DNA from: Alphaproteobacteria bacterium | GTDB lineage: Bacteria > Pseudomonadota > Alphaproteobacteria > Puniceispirillales > UBA1172 | DNA: 9,513 bases | Assembly (NCBI GenBank): GCA_021296375.1 | Contig: JAGWAQ010000016.1 | Location: 1-9,513 of the forward strand | Direction: 5' to 3' | Shown here: positions 7,013-9,513 of the stretch, piece by piece | How the letters are laid out: every line of letters starts with the position of its first letter | Numbering within the stretch: position 1 is the first letter of the stretch | Notes under the pieces: model-generated | Told to the model about the DNA's origin: nothing | Database searches by the model: none | Seen by the model: the letters and a program-made list of their open reading frames with translations, nothing else | Translations under genes and position numbers: made by a program

Positions 7013-9513
7013 CTAGCCGTCTTCCCGTGGGTTGAGGTTTTCAGGATCATAGATCGCGTCGCCCATGACAACACCTTTGCGTTTTTCGTTCATGATGACG
7101 ACCTCTATTTCCGTGCCTGCCGTGGCGGCTTCGGGCTTCATGTAGGCAAAGCCCACCAGCTTGCCGACGCTATGGCCATAGGTGATGGAACTGGTGGCCC
7201 CCACGACCTTGCCCTCGACCATCACCGCTTCGCCGCCATGGCCGTCATTCTTGCCATCGGCCTCAACCGCGATATAGGCGCATGTCCAGGGACGGTCAGC
7301 GGCATTGACGCTTTCCACCGTTGCCGCTTTGCCAATGAAATCCTTGTCCATTTTGACAAACCGCATGACATCAGCTTCCGGCAAGGTGACTTCATTGGTC
7401 AATTCCCCGGCCCCCATGAAGGCTTTTTCCAGCCGCATGACATTCATGGCAAATGACCCGTAATCGGTAATGCCATGGGCCTGCCCCGCGGCGTTCAGCG
7501 CATCATAGACCGCCAGCATATGTTCCCGAGGGCCGTGGATCTCCCACCCCAGCTCACCGGCATAGGAGATGCGCAAGGCCCAGACGCGCTGCCCGGCAAT
7601 CGTGATCTCTTGTGCCGTCAACCAGCGGAACTCAGCGTTGCTTAACCCCGTGTCGGTGCATTGCGCCAGCACCGCCCGCGACTTCGGCCCCTGAAGGGCG
7701 AGGGCCGACCAGTCTTCGGAAAGACAGGTGACGCGAGCTGTTCCCGCCGCTATTTTCTCAGCCCCATAACGCGCCAGATGGTCGAGCAGGCGCTGCTCAA
7801 AAAACGCCGCGCAGACAAGGTAATAACGATCCGCATCAAGCTTGATGATGGTCAGCTCGATCTCGATCCGCCCCCGTTCATTAAGCAAATGCGTCAGGGC
7901 AATCCCGCCAATTTTCTGCGGCAACCTGTTGGCCACCAGCCCATCGAGCAAAGCTTCCGCCTGATCACCCGACACCTCAACCTTGGTGAAGGCGGAAATA
8001 TCCATCAGCCCCACGGCTTCACGGACGGCCTTGACCTCACGCCCGACGCGGTCATGGACGACATTGCGGGTGAAGGAATAATGGTCGTGCTGGGCAACGC
8101 CATCACCGGCGAACCAGCGCGGGCGTTCATGGCCATAGACCTCTTCGTAAACCGCGCCTTTTTCCATCAACCGGTCATACATCGGGCTTGGCTTGAGGGG
8201 ACGCCCCGCCAGGCGATTGAAATGCGGGAACGGGATTTCATGGCGCAGGCAGTAATCTTCCTTCGCCTTGGTGACTTGCCAGTCCTTGGTGGCGTAGGCA
8301 CCAAACCGGCGGGGGTCAAATTCCCGCATTGAAATATCAGCCGAACCATGGACCATCCAGCGCGCCAGCTCACGGGTCAGGCCCGGCCCCCAACCGATGC
8401 CGATCTGGGTGCCGCAGCAGCACCAGTAATTCCGAACCCCCGGGGCGGGGCCGATCAGGGGGTTGCCATCCGGCGGATGGGAAATCGCGCCATGGACTTC
8501 ACGCTTGATGCCCAATTCGGCAAAAATCGGCATCCGTTCGAGGGAATTTTCCAGCCATGGCATGATGCGGTCATAGTCCGCTTCAAACAATTCGTTTTCC
8601 GCTTCCCAGGGGCAATGGTCTTCCCATACGGTGTTGGGGTTTTCTTTTTCGTAAATCCCGATCAGGCCGGATTTCTGTTCCATGCGGATGTAGCCGGACA
8701 CCAGCTTGTCGTCACGGATGACCGGCAGTTCATGGTCAAGCTCAAGAAACTCCGGCACGGTATCGGTGACAAAATAATGATGCGTCATTGATGTCATCGG
8801 CAATTGCAGCCCTGACCATTCCCCCATCTGGCGGGCGTAGGTGCCGCCAGCGTTGACGACATGTTCACAGCGGATCGTGCCTTTTTCGGTCTCCACCACC
8901 CATTCGCCGTGGGTGTCCTGGGTGATGTTGGTGGCACGGCACCGGCGGATGATGGTGGCGCCTTTTTTGCGGGCGCCCGCCGCCAGGGCTTGCGTTACCC
9001 CCGACGGGTCGGCATGGCCGTCATCAGGGGTGTGGAGCGCGCCTTTAACGCCGTCATGATTATAGAACGGGTGATTCTTGCGGATGTGATCTGGCCCCAC
9101 CAGTTCCATGGGGAAACCCAGAGCTGTCCCCACGCTCATGGTATGGCGGAGCCAGTCCATTTCATCATCGGTATAGGCCAGACGGTAGGACCCGCAACCA
9201 TGCCAGGTGACAGAGACCCCGGTTTCCGCTTCAAGCTGGCCGGAATAAAGATCAATATTATAACCGACGCATTTCCCCAGCCCGTAGCTTGACGTCGAAT
9301 GGGTGATCTGCCCCGCCGCGTGCCAGGTCGAGCCGGAGGTCAGCTCGGCCTTTTCCAACAGCACAACATCATCCCAGCCTTCATGGGCGAGGTGATAGGC
9401 CAGGCCACAGCCCATCACGCCGCCGCCAACAATCACCACCCTTGCGGTGGTGGGAATGGCCTGAACATCATCAGGCGATTGTTGGGGGGATTGATCGGGG
9501 GTTTCATTAAGGG
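7013..9513 (-). CDS. Dimethylglycine/sarcosine dehydrogenase-like flavoprotein with GcvT domain, 5' end cut
   Basis: The protein is an oxidative N-demethylase. An FAD domain oxidises an N-methyl amine and a folate domain should catch the formaldehyde as 5,10-methylene-tetrahydrofolate. Numbering from Val at 9439: the Rossmann dinucleotide motif VIVGGGVMG is at 2-10; His40 in GSTWHAAGQITHS matches the histidine that carries covalent FAD in dimethylglycine dehydrogenase; the FAD domain ends near 370 after GVRNYWCCCG; a linker carries FAGRPLKPSP; the GcvT module runs from about 430 to the end, with ISYAGELGWEIHGP and RLEKAFMGAGELTNEV. It ends at TAG 7013-7015. The frame stays open through the right edge for 24 more codons (a Pro/Gln/Asp-rich leader ending IPTTARVV) without an ATG, so the true start is outside. 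The 832 visible residues are near the family's full length, so little is missing. It is first among the visible operon genes. The exact N-methyl substrate is unknown. Confidence 0.94.
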   Translation of the reverse strand, partial: LNETPDQSPQQSPDDVQAIPTTARVVIVGGGVMGCGLAYHLAHEGWDDVVLLEKAELTSGSTWHAAGQITHSTSSYGLGKCVGYNIDLYSGQLEAETGVSVTWHGCGSYRLAYTDDEMDWLRHTMSVGTALGFPMELVGPDHIRKNHPFYNHDGVKGALHTPDDGHADPSGVTQALAAGARKKGATIIRRCRATNITQDTHGEWVVETEKGTIRCEHVVNAGGTYARQMGEWSGLQLPMTSMTHHYFVTDTVPEFLELDHELPVIRDDKLVSGYIRMEQKSGLIGIYEKENPNTVWEDHCPWEAENELFEADYDRIMPWLENSLERMPIFAELGIKREVHGAISHPPDGNPLIGPAPGVRNYWCCCGTQIGIGWGPGLTRELARWMVHGSADISMREFDPRRFGAYATKDWQVTKAKEDYCLRHEIPFPHFNRLAGRPLKPSPMYDRLMEKGAVYEEVYGHERPRWFAGDGVAQHDHYSFTRNVVHDRVGREVKAVREAVGLMDISAFTKVEVSGDQAEALLDGLVANRLPQKIGGIALTHLLNERGRIEIELTIIKLDADRYYLVCAAFFEQRLLDHLARYGAEKIAAGTARVTCLSEDWSALALQGPKSRAVLAQCTDTGLSNAEFRWLTAQEITIAGQRVWALRISYAGELGWEIHGPREHMLAVYDALNAAGQAHGITDYGSFAMNVMRLEKAFMGAGELTNEVTLPEADVMRFVKMDKDFIGKAATVESVNAADRPWTCAYIAVEADGKNDGHGGEAVMVEGKVVGATSSITYGHSVGKLVGFAYMKPEAATAGTEIEVVIMNEKRKGVVMGDAIYDPENLNPREDG

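Noticed and set aside
7661..8791. Long plus-strand open frames opposite the flavoprotein (7661-8332, 8348-8791)
   Set aside because: They are antisense shadows of a strongly conserved protein, and their translations show no recognisable domain.
9434..9439. GTG codons as the start of the flavoprotein
   Set aside because: They encode valines inside the first beta strand of the FAD-binding motif (ARVVIVGGG). Starting there would cut the fold, there is no ribosome site, and the frame is open upstream.
1..9513. CRISPR arrays, tRNA/rRNA genes, insertion sequences, phage or defence genes
   Set aside because: No regularly spaced repeats, clover-leaf sequences, transposase motifs or defence-type domains were seen on either strand by eye.

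Overview
The window looks like chromosomal DNA from a Gram-negative bacterium, most likely a marine-type alphaproteobacterium. The reasons are a high GC content (high 50s percent by eye), strong use of GGG/CCC-rich codons, a subtilisin-type autotransporter that needs an outer membrane, and a catabolic operon of proline-betaine/hydroxyproline-like enzymes of a kind known from Rhodobacterales and Rhodospirillales relatives. This taxonomic guess is inference; there is no rRNA or marker gene here.

Layout. (1) Positions 1-473, plus strand: the 3' end of a P1-family (DmpA/NylC-type) self-processing aminopeptidase. (2) Positions 474-3320, minus strand: a complete S8 subtilisin-like serine protease autotransporter, tail to tail with gene 1 with no base between the stop codons. 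(3) Positions 3321-3438: a short AT-rich intergenic island with a perfect 10-bp inverted repeat abutting a plausible sigma-70 promoter for the autotransporter. (4) Positions 3439-9513, minus strand: four tightly packed genes that look like one operon, transcribed from right to left. These are a dimethylglycine/sarcosine-dehydrogenase-like flavoprotein with a folate-binding GcvT module (5' end cut by the window), two tandem enolase-superfamily (mandelate racemase/muconate lactonizing) paralogues, and a class III aminotransferase of the glutamate-1-semialdehyde aminomutase type. Gaps are 35, 15 and 11 nt, each with a Shine-Dalgarno sequence.

How the genes may work together. The flavoprotein should oxidatively remove an N-methyl group and pass the one-carbon unit to tetrahydrofolate. 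One enolase paralogue resembles cis-3-hydroxy-L-proline dehydratase and the other resembles the hydroxyproline/proline-betaine epimerase HpbD, with the catalytic Lys pair and metal ligands at matching positions. Together they suggest breakdown of an N-methylated, possibly hydroxylated, imino acid or related betaine. The role of the aminotransferase is not explained by the known pathways and is the least understood part. The substrate assignment is inference. I saw no tRNA, rRNA, CRISPR array, insertion sequence or phage gene. No gene-free stretch is longer than about 120 bases.
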